Shown in pieces: positions 24,009 to 32,653 of a stretch of DNA of 46,941 bases. This DNA is from Candidatus Avimonas caecicola. GTDB lineage: Bacteria; Bacillota; Clostridia; Oscillospirales; Acutalibacteraceae. The position numbers and the translations under genes are program-made. The notes under the pieces were generated by a model. The model was not told the origin of the DNA, searched no databases, and saw only the letters and a program-made list of their open reading frames with translations. The stretch covers positions 1-46,941 of the forward strand of contig CAJFTG010000014.1 of assembly GCA_904419875.1 (NCBI GenBank), written 5' to 3'. Position 1 is the first letter of the stretch. Each line of letters opens with the position of its first letter.

Positions 24009-24536
24009 TCACGGCCGGTCCCCGCCGGACCCGCCGTCCGGCACTCTCCCCTCCAGCCATTCCCGCAGGGGAAGCCAGAGCGCCCGCTTCTCCTCAAACC
24101 GCATCGCCCGCGCGGGGCTGGTGGAAGGAAGCGCCGTTCGGGGCAGGGCAGCCAGCGGATCCGGCCTCACCAGCCGTTCGTACAGCCGGGCCGCGCCCCG
24201 GGAATTGAAGAATACCGCCTCCAGCCGCGGGCAGCGGGCCGCCAGCGCGGCAAAATCGTTCGGCCGCGGCGCACGGATGGAGGCGTCCGCGCTCCCGCGC
24301 CGCTCATACTCCCGCAGCACATCCCAGAGGGCGATCCTCCTTTCCAGTACAAAGGCGGTGCGTTCCGCATAAGCAGCCGGCAGCGGCCGGTCCCACAGGC
24401 TGAATAGAATCCGCCAGAAGGCGTTGTTCGGGTTGCCGTAATATTCCGCCTTTTCCAGCGAGCGCACCGAAGGCATGGTGCCGAGAATCAGCACCCGCGC
24501 CCGTTCGTCTGCCACCGGCGGAAAACCCTCCGGCAT
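24009..24536 (-). CDS. DNA-deoxyinosine (hypoxanthine) glycosylase, UDG family 6
   Basis: The 175-residue protein belongs to the uracil-DNA glycosylase superfamily, hypoxanthine-DNA glycosylase branch. Motif 1 is VLILGTMPSVRSLEKAEYYGNPNNAFWRIL, with the GTMPS loop and the family asparagine; motif 2 is LPSTSPARAM. This family excises deaminated adenine (hypoxanthine) from DNA. Residues KGG upstream of 24536 are not counted because AAAGGGGG lies just before this ATG. It is transcribed from an unclear promoter; a candidate lies about 930 bases upstream across a GC-rich non-coding stretch. Confidence 0.9.
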   Translation of the reverse strand: MPEGFPPVADERARVLILGTMPSVRSLEKAEYYGNPNNAFWRILFSLWDRPLPAAYAERTAFVLERRIALWDVLREYERRGSADASIRAPRPNDFAALAARCPRLEAVFFNSRGAARLYERLVRPDPLAALPRTALPSTSPARAMRFEEKRALWLPLREWLEGRVPDGGSGGDRP

Positions 24537-25461
24537 AACTTTTCCCCCTTTCGTTCTTACCCTCAACCCCACAGGGAGGCCGCCCCGGCGCCCTCCCGCT
24601 CAACGGCGGGGGTATTCCTGCTGGGGGCGCGCCATCCTTCAGCGGCCGGCGCTGCGTACGCCGCTCCCTTAAAAAACGGCGCGCGGCGTCGGACGCCGGA
24701 TGCCCGGCCGGGACCGCCGGCGCCGCCATGGCCGCCGGCAGGAAAGCCGCCGGCTGGCGGGGACTATGCGAGGGCGGTCCGGAAGCATTTGAACAAAGCG
24801 CGGCACGGGAGGAACGCCGCCCCCTCACAGCCGGCGGCACGGGATATTCCCACGCTGCGGGGCATTGCCGCGGCACAGCCCCGCCTGCGGGCCGGCGCCG
24901 CATACACCTTTCAAGCGGGCGGCAGGGCGTCCCCTCCCGACGGCCCTTCCCCGTCACCCCCGGACGCGGGGTCTTTTTCGCCCGGTCAAGGCCGGCCGTC
25001 ACGCCCCTTCTTTAAAGAGGACGTCCTGCGCGGCCAATAAGCGCCGGGGCCCCGGGCATCCCTTGCCCGGCGCGGCGGCGTCCCCGGCGGCGAGGGGGCC
25101 GGCCGCGGAACGCTCCCGCCCGGCCCGGCTTCATTCGGGCATGCAGCGCGTGCCCGCCGCCATTTGCGCGGCGCACCCGGTGAACCATTCCCGGCGGAAG
25201 GCCCGGCCCCGGCGGCACATCCCCCATCGGCCCGGACGCGCCGCAAGCAGGCGGCGGGCGGAATACGCACGGATACGGCCCGGGCCTCGCCGCCCCTTGC
25301 CGCCCCTCGCCGTTCCCGATGCGCCTTCCCCGGATACCGGCGGCACCGGCAAAGCCCCCCGCAAAAGGCGGGCGGTTCCCGCTGCGCCCGGAGCGAAAGC
25401 CGCCGGCATATCCCTCATTTCCCGCCGCCCGGGCCTTGCGGGGGCGGTCCGTGATTTTCCC

Positions 25462-25491
25462 ATTGTAGCATACGGCGGGCAAAGAACACAA
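25462..25491 (-). promoter_or_regulatory. Candidate leftward sigma-A promoter
   Basis: TTGTGT (25486-25491), 18-bp spacer, TACAAT (25462-25467) with an extended TGC. It points into the GC-rich non-coding stretch and, 930 bases on, the DNA glycosylase gene. Confidence 0.6.
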
Positions 25492-25509
25492 GAAACGGCC
25501 GAAAAAAGA

Positions 25510-25538
25510 GAGACAAAGCCGGAAATCCATGCTATAAT
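25510..25538 (+). promoter_or_regulatory. Sigma-A promoter of nth
   Basis: GAGACA (25510-25515), 17-bp spacer, TATAAT (25533-25538) with an extended TGC. The leader is about 145 bases. Confidence 0.75.
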
Positions 25539-25691
25539 AATCGGACAGCCGACCTTTTTCGAGCAGATTCGAACAGAATAAGTATACATCAAGCGTTGAC
25601 GGTATAGATAAGGCAGACAGAGTAAAAAGAACCGTTAGGCGCGCCGGGGTCGGAGCCGGCGGCGGAAAAATCATGAAAAGGACGGGATCGT

Positions 25692-26399
25692 ATGCCTCTC
25701 GCCAAGCCGGGCAAAGCGCTCACAAAAAAGGAAACGGAAAGACGCAGGGCCGCGGCCCTGCGGGCGGTGGAGGCGCTCAAGGCGCGCTATCCGGAGGGAA
25801 TCTGTTCCCTGCAGTACCGGGAACCGCTCCAGCTGCTGATCGCCACCCGTCTGTCCGCCCAGTGCACCGACGCGCGGGTGAATCTGGTCACCCCCGCCCT
25901 GTTTGCGCGTTATCCGACCCTCGACGCCTTTGCCGACGCCGACCCGGAGGAGGTGGGCGAATATATCCGCTCCTGCGGCCTGTACAAGACCAAGGCGCGG
26001 GACATCGTCGCCATGGCGGCGATGCTGCGGGACGAATACGGCGGCGTGGTGCCGGATTCCGTGGAGGAGCTGATCCGGCTTCCCGGCGTGGGACGGAAAA
26101 CCGCCAACCTGGTATGCGGGGATATCTACGGCAAGCCCGCGGTGGTGACCGATACCCATTGCATCCGGATCGCCAACCGCCTGGGGCTGGTTGACACCAA
26201 AGACCCCTACAAGGTGGAGATGCAGCTGCGGGACCTCCTCCCGCCGGAGGAAAGCAACGATTTCTGTCACCGCCTGGTCCTTTTCGGGCGGGATGTCTGC
26301 TCCGCCCGCTCCCCCCGCTGCGGAGAATGCCCTCTGGCGGACGGCTGCCCGGGCAGGGAGACGGAAACCGAAAAACAGGAGGGGAAGCGCCGTTCCTGA
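25692..26399 (+). CDS. nth: Endonuclease III
   Basis: The 235-residue DNA glycosylase/AP lyase removes oxidised pyrimidines. The helix-hairpin-helix LIRLPGVGRKTANLV carries the catalytic lysine, followed by VVTDTHCIRIANRLGL with the catalytic aspartate. The C-terminal Fe-S loop is C-x6-C-x2-C-x5-C (CSARSPRCGECPLADGC). The basic N-terminal extension (about 22 residues) and C-terminal tail are slightly longer than in E. coli Nth. AAGGA precedes the ATG. The gene faces the fucose operon, with two hairpins between. Confidence 0.97.
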   Translation: MPLAKPGKALTKKETERRRAAALRAVEALKARYPEGICSLQYREPLQLLIATRLSAQCTDARVNLVTPALFARYPTLDAFADADPEEVGEYIRSCGLYKTKARDIVAMAAMLRDEYGGVVPDSVEELIRLPGVGRKTANLVCGDIYGKPAVVTDTHCIRIANRLGLVDTKDPYKVEMQLRDLLPPEESNDFCHRLVLFGRDVCSARSPRCGECPLADGCPGRETETEKQEGKRRS

Positions 26400-26413
26400 C
26401 GCTTCCCCTCCTG
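26376..26413 (+). terminator. Hairpin overlapping the nth stop codon
   Basis: CAGGAGGGGAAGCG (26376-26389) pairs perfectly with CGCTTCCCCTCCTG (26400-26413); the 10-base loop contains the stop codon. No T run follows directly, so it may protect the 3' end or act together with the next hairpin. Confidence 0.6.
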
Positions 26414-26418
26414 GCGCC

Positions 26419-26459
26419 GCGCAGAAGAGCCCTCCGGCCGGAGGGCTCTTCTGCGCGTT
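26419..26459. terminator. 38-bp perfect palindrome, probable bidirectional terminator
   Basis: Positions 26419-26456 form a perfect 19+19 palindrome without spacer; the right side continues GTTTGTCC. It lies between the convergent nth and fucI genes, a natural place for a two-way terminator. Confidence 0.75.
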
Positions 26460-26469
26460 TGTCCCCGCC

Positions 26470-28257
26470 TCACCCCTTGTACAGCGGGCCGTAATGCCTG
26501 CAGGCGGCGTAGTCGGCGGCCTGCTTATCCTGGGTGCCGAAGCTGGCCCAGGCGTGCGGCCGGTAGATCTTCTCCTCCGGCACGTTGTGCATGGTCACCG
26601 GAATGCGCAGCATGGACGCCAGGGTGATCAGGTCCGCGCCCACATGGCCGTACACCGTTACACCGTGGTTGGCGCCCCAGTTGGCCATCACGCCGTACAC
26701 GTCGCGGAAGGCGTCCCCGCCGGTCAGGCGGGGCACAAACCAGGTGGTCGGCCAGGTGCGGTCGGTGCGCAGGTCGATTGTCCGATGCACGTCGTCCGGC
26801 AGGTTGGCCGTCCATCCCTCCGCAAGCTGCAGCACCGGGCCGACGCCCTCCACCAGATTGTACCGGAGCATGGTAACCGGCATCTCCGCTTTGCAGCGGA
26901 AATGGCTGGAAAAGCCGCCGCCGCGGAAGTATTCATAGTTGGCGCGGCACCAGTCGGCCGCCTCCAGGCAGGCCCGAATGTCGGCGTCCTTCATCTCCCA
27001 GAAGGGCTTCATCACGTTCCCGCCGTTTTCGTCCCGGCAGGCGCCGCTCCCGTCCAGCGCGGTTGCGCCGGAATTGATCAGGTGGATAAAACCGTCCTTC
27101 GCCACCCCTTCGGGCCGTTTGCCGGTCACCCGCTCGCACGCCTCGGGGCTCCAGTAGGTGCGCACGTCGTGGAAGCAGGGGGCGGTATGGGAAACCAGCG
27201 TGCCCAGCAGCATCGACACGCCGTTGCAGGTGTCGTTTTCGGTGGCGAAGGGGGTGGGCATCTTCGGCCCGTTCCAGTCGAAGGTGCTTGCGAGGATGGC
27301 CTCCGAAAAATCCGCGTTCGGCAGCCAATCCGTCCACTGGCGCTGTCCCTGGAAGCCGCCGGCCACCGCATTGCGGCCCAGCGCCTCCTCGTGCCAGCCC
27401 AGCTCGTCGAGCTTCGGGTTGCCGTAAAGGATATCCCTCATGACCATCGTCATCTTGGTGACGAATTCCCAGTCCCTGTCGGGGGGGATCACCTTCGAGC
27501 GGGTGATCACGGACGGCATCGCTTTCCCGGCGTTGCAGTCGAAGCCCTCCCGGCAGTTGGCCCTGACCCAGGCCAGGGCGCGCGCATACTCCTCCGGATC
27601 ATAAATCTCCAGGGTGATGCGCCGCAGGATCTCGGTCATATCCACCCACTCGGCGCGGATGCCGAAATACTGCTGGAATACCGAAGCATCACAAAAGCTG
27701 CCGGCAATGCCCATCGCCACGCCGCCCAGGTTGACGTAAGCCTTGTTTTTCATCCAGCCGACGGCGACCGCACAGCGGGCGAAGCGCAGGATCTTCTCCG
27801 CCACGTCGTCCGGAATGACCGTGTCGTCCATATCCTGCACGTCGCGCCCATAGATGGAAAAGGCCGGCAGGCCGCGCTGGGCGTGCGCCGCCATGACCGC
27901 GGCGAGGTAGACCGCGCCGGGGCGCTCCGTCCCGTTGAAGCCCCATACCGCCTTGATTGTCCGCGGGTCCATGTCAAAGGTTTCCGTTCCGTAGCACCAG
28001 CAGGGCGTTACGGACAGGGTCGCCGTCACGTTTTGGGCGGAAAACTCGTCTGCGCAGGCGGCGGCTTCCGCCCCGCCGCCGATGGTGCGGCCGGCCACCA
28101 CACACTGGACGGGCGTGCCGTCCGGATAGCGCAGCGTTTCCCTGATGAGCTTCGCGGCGCTTTGGGCCATGGTCATCGTCTGGTTTTCCAGACTCTCGCG
28201 CACGCCTCCCCAGCGGCCGTCGATCACCGGGCGGATACCTATTTTCGGATACAGCAT
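26470..28257 (-). CDS. fucI: L-fucose isomerase
   Basis: The 595-residue enzyme converts L-fucose to L-fuculose (family members also take D-arabinose), using Mn2+. Recognisable blocks are [20 protein letters not shown] at the start, [14 protein letters not shown], the metal ligands in [10 protein letters not shown] and [10 protein letters not shown], and [16 protein letters not shown] with the third ligand histidine. Length matches the family (about 590). I chose the ATG at 28257 because GGAGGA is spaced six bases from it; an ATG two codons earlier touches the site. It is the last gene of the fuc operon, 22 bases after the kinase. Confidence 0.96.
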   Translation of the reverse strand: MLYPKIGIRPVIDGRWGGVRESLENQTMTMAQSAAKLIRETLRYPDGTPVQCVVAGRTIGGGAEAAACADEFSAQNVTATLSVTPCWCYGTETFDMDPRTIKAVWGFNGTERPGAVYLAAVMAAHAQRGLPAFSIYGRDVQDMDDTVIPDDVAEKILRFARCAVAVGWMKNKAYVNLGGVAMGIAGSFCDASVFQQYFGIRAEWVDMTEILRRITLEIYDPEEYARALAWVRANCREGFDCNAGKAMPSVITRSKVIPPDRDWEFVTKMTMVMRDILYGNPKLDELGWHEEALGRNAVAGGFQGQRQWTDWLPNADFSEAILASTFDWNGPKMPTPFATENDTCNGVSMLLGTLVSHTAPCFHDVRTYWSPEACERVTGKRPEGVAKDGFIHLINSGATALDGSGACRDENGGNVMKPFWEMKDADIRACLEAADWCRANYEYFRGGGFSSHFRCKAEMPVTMLRYNLVEGVGPVLQLAEGWTANLPDDVHRTIDLRTDRTWPTTWFVPRLTGGDAFRDVYGVMANWGANHGVTVYGHVGADLITLASMLRIPVTMHNVPEEKIYRPHAWASFGTQDKQAADYAACRHYGPLYKG

Positions 28258-28279
28258 AACCATTCCTCCATTTTTGGTT

Positions 28280-29740
28280 TCACGCAGTTTCTGCGCCTGT
28301 GCTTTCCAGCAGCTTCGTATACCGCGGATACGCCGCGTCCCACGCCGCGGAAGAAACCGGCCGGTATTCTCTGAGCGTTTCCGCCTGTGCAATCATCCGC
28401 CGCCCCGCCCCGAGGGAGGGAAGCGCCCCCAGAGCGACAAGCTGGATGAGGATATTGCCCAGGGCGGTGGCCTCGACCGGGCCGGCCACCACCCGGCGGC
28501 CGATGCTGTCCGCCGTCATCCGGCAGAGCAGGCCGTCCCTGGTGCCGCCGCCGAGGATATGCAGCGTCGAAAAGCGCTTGCCGGTCGCAGCCTCCAGCTG
28601 TTCCATGGCATAGCGGTATTTCAGCGCCAGGCTCTCGTAAAGGCAGCGCATGACCTCCCCCACCGACTGCGGGACAGGCTGGCCCGTCCGTTCGCAGTAG
28701 TCCCGCACCCGGGCGGGAAGATCGCCCGGCGGCGTGAAAACGGGGTCGTCGGGGTCGATGAAGCTGCGCAGGGGCGGCGCCTCCAGAGCGAGCCGCTCGA
28801 GGTCGGCGTAAGAGTATTCCTCGCCCTTTGCCCGCCAGGCCCGGCGGCTCTCCTGAATCAGCCACAGGCCGATGATGTTTTTCAGATAATGGATCTTCCC
28901 GTCGGCCCCCAGCTCGTTGGAAAGCCCAAGGCGCATGCTTTTCTCCGACAGCAGCGGCCTGTCCAGCTCACAGCCGAGCAGGCTCCAGGTGCCGCAGGAC
29001 AGGAATGCGGCATCCTCCTCCCCGACAGGGAGGGCGGCGACCGCGCACTGGGTGTCGTGCCCCGCCACAGCGATCACCTTCGCGCCGCCGCCCGGCAGGG
29101 AACCCGCGACAGTTCCGCTGGGCACCGGCGGGAGGAGCAGACCCTCCGGCACACCGAACGCCTGCAGTACCCGACGGTTCCACCTGCCGTCCAAGAGGGT
29201 AAGCATCTGGCTGGTGGAAGCGATGCTGCGTTCGCATACGGCGTTCCCGCACAGCTGGTAGACGAAAAGGTCCGGCATAAACAGCAGCGTCTTCGCCCGC
29301 GCCAGCAGCTCCGGCCTCTCCTCCTGCAGCGCCAGCAGCTGGAACAGGGTGTTGAAGGGAAGGAGCTGCGTGCCGGTCTCGGCATACAGCGCGGCCGCAT
29401 CCATCCGGCGCAGCGCCCGGTCCAGGATTCCCTCGGTGCGGGCGTCGCGGTAGTGCACCGGGTCCTCCAGCAGCCGGCCGTCCTCGCCGAGGAGGCCGAA
29501 ATCCACCCCCCAGGTGTCAAAGCCCACGCTGTCGAAGCTGCCCGCCTTTTCGATCCCCCGCCGCACCTGGTCCGCCAGCATCCCGAAATCCCAGCGCAGG
29601 CTGCCGCCCTCCTGCCGGGGAATGTTTTCAAAGCGATGGATTTCCTCGTATGCAAATGAACGGCCGTCGTACACAGCCCGGACGGCCCGGCCGCTGGAAG
29701 CGCCGAAGTCGAATGCCAGCACGGTAGTCCGTCCGCTCAC
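28280..29740 (-). CDS. Rhamnulokinase-family sugar kinase (probable L-fuculokinase)
   Basis: The 486-residue FGGY kinase has the RhaB hallmark [20 protein letters not shown], then [50 protein letters not shown] and the ATP-site [36 protein letters not shown]. By sequence it is closer to rhamnulokinase than to E. coli FucK. Its position between fucU and fucI argues that it phosphorylates L-fuculose, as seen in other Firmicute fucose operons; both sugars are possible. Its ATG lies in the fucU stop codon (ATGA overlap, 29737-29740). Confidence 0.92.
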   Translation of the reverse strand: MSGRTTVLAFDFGASSGRAVRAVYDGRSFAYEEIHRFENIPRQEGGSLRWDFGMLADQVRRGIEKAGSFDSVGFDTWGVDFGLLGEDGRLLEDPVHYRDARTEGILDRALRRMDAAALYAETGTQLLPFNTLFQLLALQEERPELLARAKTLLFMPDLFVYQLCGNAVCERSIASTSQMLTLLDGRWNRRVLQAFGVPEGLLLPPVPSGTVAGSLPGGGAKVIAVAGHDTQCAVAALPVGEEDAAFLSCGTWSLLGCELDRPLLSEKSMRLGLSNELGADGKIHYLKNIIGLWLIQESRRAWRAKGEEYSYADLERLALEAPPLRSFIDPDDPVFTPPGDLPARVRDYCERTGQPVPQSVGEVMRCLYESLALKYRYAMEQLEAATGKRFSTLHILGGGTRDGLLCRMTADSIGRRVVAGPVEATALGNILIQLVALGALPSLGAGRRMIAQAETLREYRPVSSAAWDAAYPRYTKLLESTGAETA

Positions 29741-30171
29741 TTAACCACGCCCTTTTTCAGCAGGATGTTGGCATAAATCGCCTCTTCGCCCGTGGCTACG
29801 ATTGCATACGCCTTGCGGGCCCGCTCATAAAACGCCATGCGCTCCATCCTTTCGATCCCGTCCGGGTTTTCTCCGTGCCTGGACAGCAGGGCTTTGTAGT
29901 CCTCCCAGATTGTCGGGACGACCGGGTCTCCCGCGGCAACCGCCATCAAGGCCACGGGCTTTTCCACGTAATCATCCAAGGGAATCAGGGTAAGCACCGC
30001 ATCCAGAAGCGCGGCCACGCCGAGGCCGTCCGCCCGGATGACAACCGCATCCCTCCCGACGCTCTCCGCCGGGAAATTTCCGTCCGCCAGCACGATTTCG
30101 TCCCCGTGCCCCATCTCGCACAGCACCTTCAGCAGCGCCGGGCCGACAACCTTCGGAACCTGTTTCAGCAT
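29737..30171 (-). CDS. fucU: L-fucose mutarotase
   Basis: The 144-residue RbsD/FucU family protein interconverts alpha- and beta-L-fucose. Seen are LLKVLCEMGHGDEIVLADGNFPAES (catalytic histidine in GHGD), VIRADGLGVAALLDAVLTLIPLDDYV and FYERARKAYAIVATGE with the C-terminal YANILLKKGVV. Length is typical. AGGAGAAAAGCCCA precedes the ATG. It is 51 bases after fucA and overlaps the kinase by four bases. Confidence 0.96.
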   Translation of the reverse strand: MLKQVPKVVGPALLKVLCEMGHGDEIVLADGNFPAESVGRDAVVIRADGLGVAALLDAVLTLIPLDDYVEKPVALMAVAAGDPVVPTIWEDYKALLSRHGENPDGIERMERMAFYERARKAYAIVATGEEAIYANILLKKGVVK

Positions 30172-30222
30172 TGGGCTTTTCTCCTTTCATACACGTCATG
30201 CACACGCCGCCGCAAGCCCGCT

Positions 30223-30930
30223 TTACCGGTCGGTCGGCGTTCCTTTCTCACGGCGCGGATACTTCTTGTAGCCGGGGTGCCGCCCCGTCACCCGGTAATA
30301 GCCGCGCAGGCCGATCAGCTTCTGGATATTCTCCCGGCTGATGTCGTAGCTGCCGCCCAGAATGACGGCGTTGATGGTGATTTTAGCCCAGAGCTCCAAG
30401 CTCTCCATCCGGTAAAAGGCGGTGATGACGTCGCTTCCGACGGCCAGTGCGCCGTGGTTTTCCAGCAGCATCACGTCGTGCTCTTCCAGATACGGCTCGA
30501 TGGCGTCCGGCACCTCAGCGGTGCTCGGCGTGCCGTAGGGCGTCAGCGGCACGCTGCCGATCACGGCCACGTCCTCGATCATATTGTACATGTCCATGCT
30601 GCGGTGAGCCACGGCGAAGCCGGTCGCCCCCGGCGGATGGGCATGGATCACGCTCCACACGTCGTCCCGCTTTTCGTAACAGCGCAGGTGCATCTTGATC
30701 TCGCTGGAGGGGCGCAGCCCCGCGTCCGCCTCCAGCACCTCGCCCCTTTCGTCGATGCGGATGAGCTTGTCCGGCGTGATGAAGCTTTTGCTCATCCCCG
30801 TCGGCGTCGCCAGAAAGGTGCCGTCCTCCAGCCGGGCGCTGACGTTGCCGTCGTTGGCGGCCACCCAGCCAAGCTGCCACATTTTGTGGCATACATCACA
30901 GATTTGATCCTTGATCTGTTGAATATCCAT
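30223..30930 (-). CDS. fucA: L-fuculose-phosphate aldolase (class II aldolase)
   Basis: The 235-residue zinc aldolase cleaves L-fuculose-1-phosphate to dihydroxyacetone phosphate and L-lactaldehyde. Motifs are WVAANDGNVSARL, ATPTGMSKSF, the catalytic glutamate in RPSSEIKMH, zinc ligands VIHAHPPGATGFAVAHR and LLENHGALAVG. A Lys/Arg-rich tail (HPGYKKYPRREK) ends the protein. It is the first gene of the fuc operon, with a short leader from a TATAAT box 22 bases upstream. No transporter, lactaldehyde reductase or propanediol genes are in the window. Confidence 0.94.
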   Translation of the reverse strand: MDIQQIKDQICDVCHKMWQLGWVAANDGNVSARLEDGTFLATPTGMSKSFITPDKLIRIDERGEVLEADAGLRPSSEIKMHLRCYEKRDDVWSVIHAHPPGATGFAVAHRSMDMYNMIEDVAVIGSVPLTPYGTPSTAEVPDAIEPYLEEHDVMLLENHGALAVGSDVITAFYRMESLELWAKITINAVILGGSYDISRENIQKLIGLRGYYRVTGRHPGYKKYPRREKGTPTDR

Positions 30931-30951
30931 AAAATCACTCCCTTTTGTATT

Positions 30952-30980
30952 ATTATACTATTGCATCTCGGGGTATTCTC
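30952..30980 (-). promoter_or_regulatory. fucA operon promoter
   Basis: TATAAT (30952-30957) with a poor -35 (GAGAAT, 30975-30980) at 17-bp spacing. The weak -35 suits an activator-dependent promoter. It overlaps the araC promoter on the other strand. Confidence 0.65.
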
Positions 30981-30990
30981 GTCGTATAAT
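30961..30990 (+). promoter_or_regulatory. Promoter of the AraC-family regulator
   Basis: TTGCAT (30961-30966), 18-bp spacer, TATAAT (30985-30990). Its whole length interleaves with the fucA promoter. Confidence 0.75.
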
Positions 30991-31035
30991 GCTTATAAAT
31001 AGGACGATATTCACTTTTTGGAAGAAGGTGCTGCC

Positions 31036-31896
31036 ATGCGCTATCTGGCCGTTCACGAGCGGAGTCCCCGCGGCACGTTCGATTTTCCTATCGAATTGTA
31101 TTATGTGGATTTCCGTCATCCGCGGTATGAAATGCCCTTCCACTGGCATATGGAATGCGAGCTGATTCTGGTGCTGGAAGGCCGGCTGGACCTGTCTGTG
31201 GATGGAAAAATCATTGCCGCCGGGAGCGGCGACTGCCTGTTTGTGCCCGGCGGCATTCTCCACGGAGGGACGCCGAAGGAATGCATTTATGAGTGCGTTG
31301 TGTTCGACATGGACCGTTTTTTGCAGCAGGGTTCCGTCTGCCGGCAGAAATATGCCGCCGTCCTGGGGGACGAAATCCGCATCCCCCCGCTTTTCCAGGC
31401 GGGCAGCGCGGCGGCGCGGGTGGTGGACGCCCTGTTCGAATGCATGGAAAAGGAGCAGCCGGGATATGAGTTCCTGACCACCGGGCTGCTCTGGCAGTTC
31501 ATCGGCACCGTGCTGCAGCAGCGCCTGTACACCCCGGAAAACGCTCCTCCTTACGACAGCAGGCGGGGAGAACAGATGAAGGCCGTGCTGCGCAGGATCC
31601 GGCGGGACTATGCCTCTCCCCTGACGCTGGAGCAGCTGGCGGCGGAGGCCGGCATGGCTCCCCGGTACTTCTGCCGCGTTTTCCGGCAGCTGGTGGGCCG
31701 CACCCCCGTCGATTACCTCAACTATTACCGCATTGAATGCGCCGCCGAGCTGCTGAGCACCACGGCGGACAGCGTCACCGACATTGCTCTGGCGTGCGGG
31801 TTCAACGATTCCGGCTATTTTGCCCGCCTGTTCCGCCGGCATAAGGGGATGACGGCCGGAGCCTATCGGAAAACCCATCCGGACGTCCGCCCGTAG
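31036..31896 (+). CDS. AraC-family transcriptional regulator (probable fucose operon regulator)
   Basis: The 286-residue protein has an N-terminal cupin sugar-sensing domain (PFHWHMECELILVLEGRLDLSVDGKII, GDCLFVPGGILHGG) and a C-terminal pair of helix-turn-helix motifs. These are LTLEQLAAEAGMAPRYFCRVFRQLVGRTPVDYLNYYRIECAAELL and SVTDIALACGFNDSGYFARLFRRHKGMTAGAYR. It is divergent from fucA with interleaved promoters, so control of the fucose genes, probably by activation with L-fucose or fuculose-1-phosphate, is a fair inference. I preferred the ATG at 31036 (AAGG seven bases ahead) over an in-frame TTG at 31018. Confidence 0.92.
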   Translation: MRYLAVHERSPRGTFDFPIELYYVDFRHPRYEMPFHWHMECELILVLEGRLDLSVDGKIIAAGSGDCLFVPGGILHGGTPKECIYECVVFDMDRFLQQGSVCRQKYAAVLGDEIRIPPLFQAGSAAARVVDALFECMEKEQPGYEFLTTGLLWQFIGTVLQQRLYTPENAPPYDSRRGEQMKAVLRRIRRDYASPLTLEQLAAEAGMAPRYFCRVFRQLVGRTPVDYLNYYRIECAAELLSTTADSVTDIALACGFNDSGYFARLFRRHKGMTAGAYRKTHPDVRP

Positions 31897-31976
31897 CGGG
31901 TGGGAGGGCGCGGGCAGGCGCCCCGGCGCCAGGGATGCCCGCCGGGTCGCTTTTGCACCGTTTGCCAGCTACAGAA

Positions 31977-32012
31977 AGGGCGGGGAAGCCGCGTGTGCGG
32001 ATTCCCCGCCCT
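31977..32012. terminator. Bidirectional terminator between araC and spoIVFB
   Basis: AGGGCGGGGAA (31977-31987) pairs with TTCCCCGCCCT (32002-32012). It lies between convergent genes; the tails (GTTGG on plus, TTCTG on minus) are short. Confidence 0.65.
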
Positions 32013-32065
32013 GTTGGACGGCCCGGCCGGTCTGTGGATAAACGGATAACCGGGAAAGCGGCCGT

Positions 32066-32653
32066 TCATCTTTTTTTGAAAAGGAGGAGGAGCCCGAGAT
32101 ACAGGCTGACCGCGAGAAGGGTGAAATTGTAGCCGCTGCGGATGAGCAGATAAAAGCCCGCCGTGGCCAGAGGAAGCAGGGTGAGGATGGAAACAAGGTG
32201 GACGGCCCGGTCCGCCGTTTCCGTTCCCCATCGTCCCGCCAGCGCGAAGGTCAGGGCCTGTCCGCCGTCCAGCGGGCCGACCGGCAGGAGGTTGAACGCC
32301 CCCATTGTCAGATGAATCATCGCCGGCACGGTCAGTCCGGTGGCTGCCGCCAGGACGGCGAAGGTGACAAGATTCACCAGCGGCCCGGTCAAGGCGACAA
32401 GGATGCTCCCGCCATAGCTCAGACGGGCCGCCGGGTCCTGCGTGATCCGCACGCCGAACACCCCGACGCTCACCGCCGCCGGGCGGCTTCCCAACGCAAA
32501 AAGGGCGAGGAAATGTCCCATTTCATGCATGGCCGAGGCGGCGACGCACCACAGCGGCATGCCCGACGGGTCCAGCGAGAGCAGCACCACCACCGCCGCC
32601 GGAAACAGCAGGCTGAGCCGGACGTCCACCCCCCGGATACGCAGCTCAAGCAT
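32066..32653 (-). CDS. spoIVFB: SpoIVFB-like intramembrane metalloprotease (M50, site-2 protease family)
   Basis: The 195-residue membrane protein has the M50 zinc motif HEMGH (residues 43-47) in a membrane helix and the second motif NLLPVGPLDGG (121-131) with the third ligand aspartate. SpoIVFB cleaves pro-sigma-K in the mother cell once SpoIVFA inhibition is relieved. It overlaps the M23 gene by eight bases, the same pairing as spoIVFA-spoIVFB in Bacillus. It lacks the C-terminal CBS domain of the Bacillus enzyme, so any ATP sensing would be lost. Another site-2 protease role is possible, but the neighbour makes the sporulation role likely. No pro-sigma-K gene is in the window. Confidence 0.82.
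   Translation of the reverse strand: MLELRIRGVDVRLSLLFPAAVVVLLSLDPSGMPLWCVAASAMHEMGHFLALFALGSRPAAVSVGVFGVRITQDPAARLSYGGSILVALTGPLVNLVTFAVLAAATGLTVPAMIHLTMGAFNLLPVGPLDGGQALTFALAGRWGTETADRAVHLVSILTLLPLATAGFYLLIRSGYNFTLLAVSLYLGLLLLFKKR

Larger units (their letters stand above)
24537..25691. other. 1.15-kb non-coding, extremely GC-rich stretch with divergent promoters at its right end
   Basis: No convincing gene was found in 24573-25440: every open frame is rich in Arg, Pro, Gly and Ala, has no ribosome site and no known motif. GC reaches 77-83% in 60-base lines (24661, 25081), against about 57-65% in neighbouring genes. Many overlapping self-complementary GC stems are possible. The right 230 bases drop to ordinary GC and contain divergent promoters, one facing left (25462-25491) and one facing right toward nth (25510-25538). 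No tRNA, RNase P, tmRNA or SRP RNA signature was recognised. Confidence 0.55.

Noticed and set aside
24573-25460. A known large RNA (RNase P, tmRNA, SRP, OLE- or GOLLD-type)
   Set aside because: None of the conserved core sequences I know was found; only generic GC stems.
24304-25674. Open frames of 150-232 codons in the GC-rich stretch
   Set aside because: Composition is almost only Arg, Pro, Gly and Ala, with no motif, ribosome site or promoter spacing.
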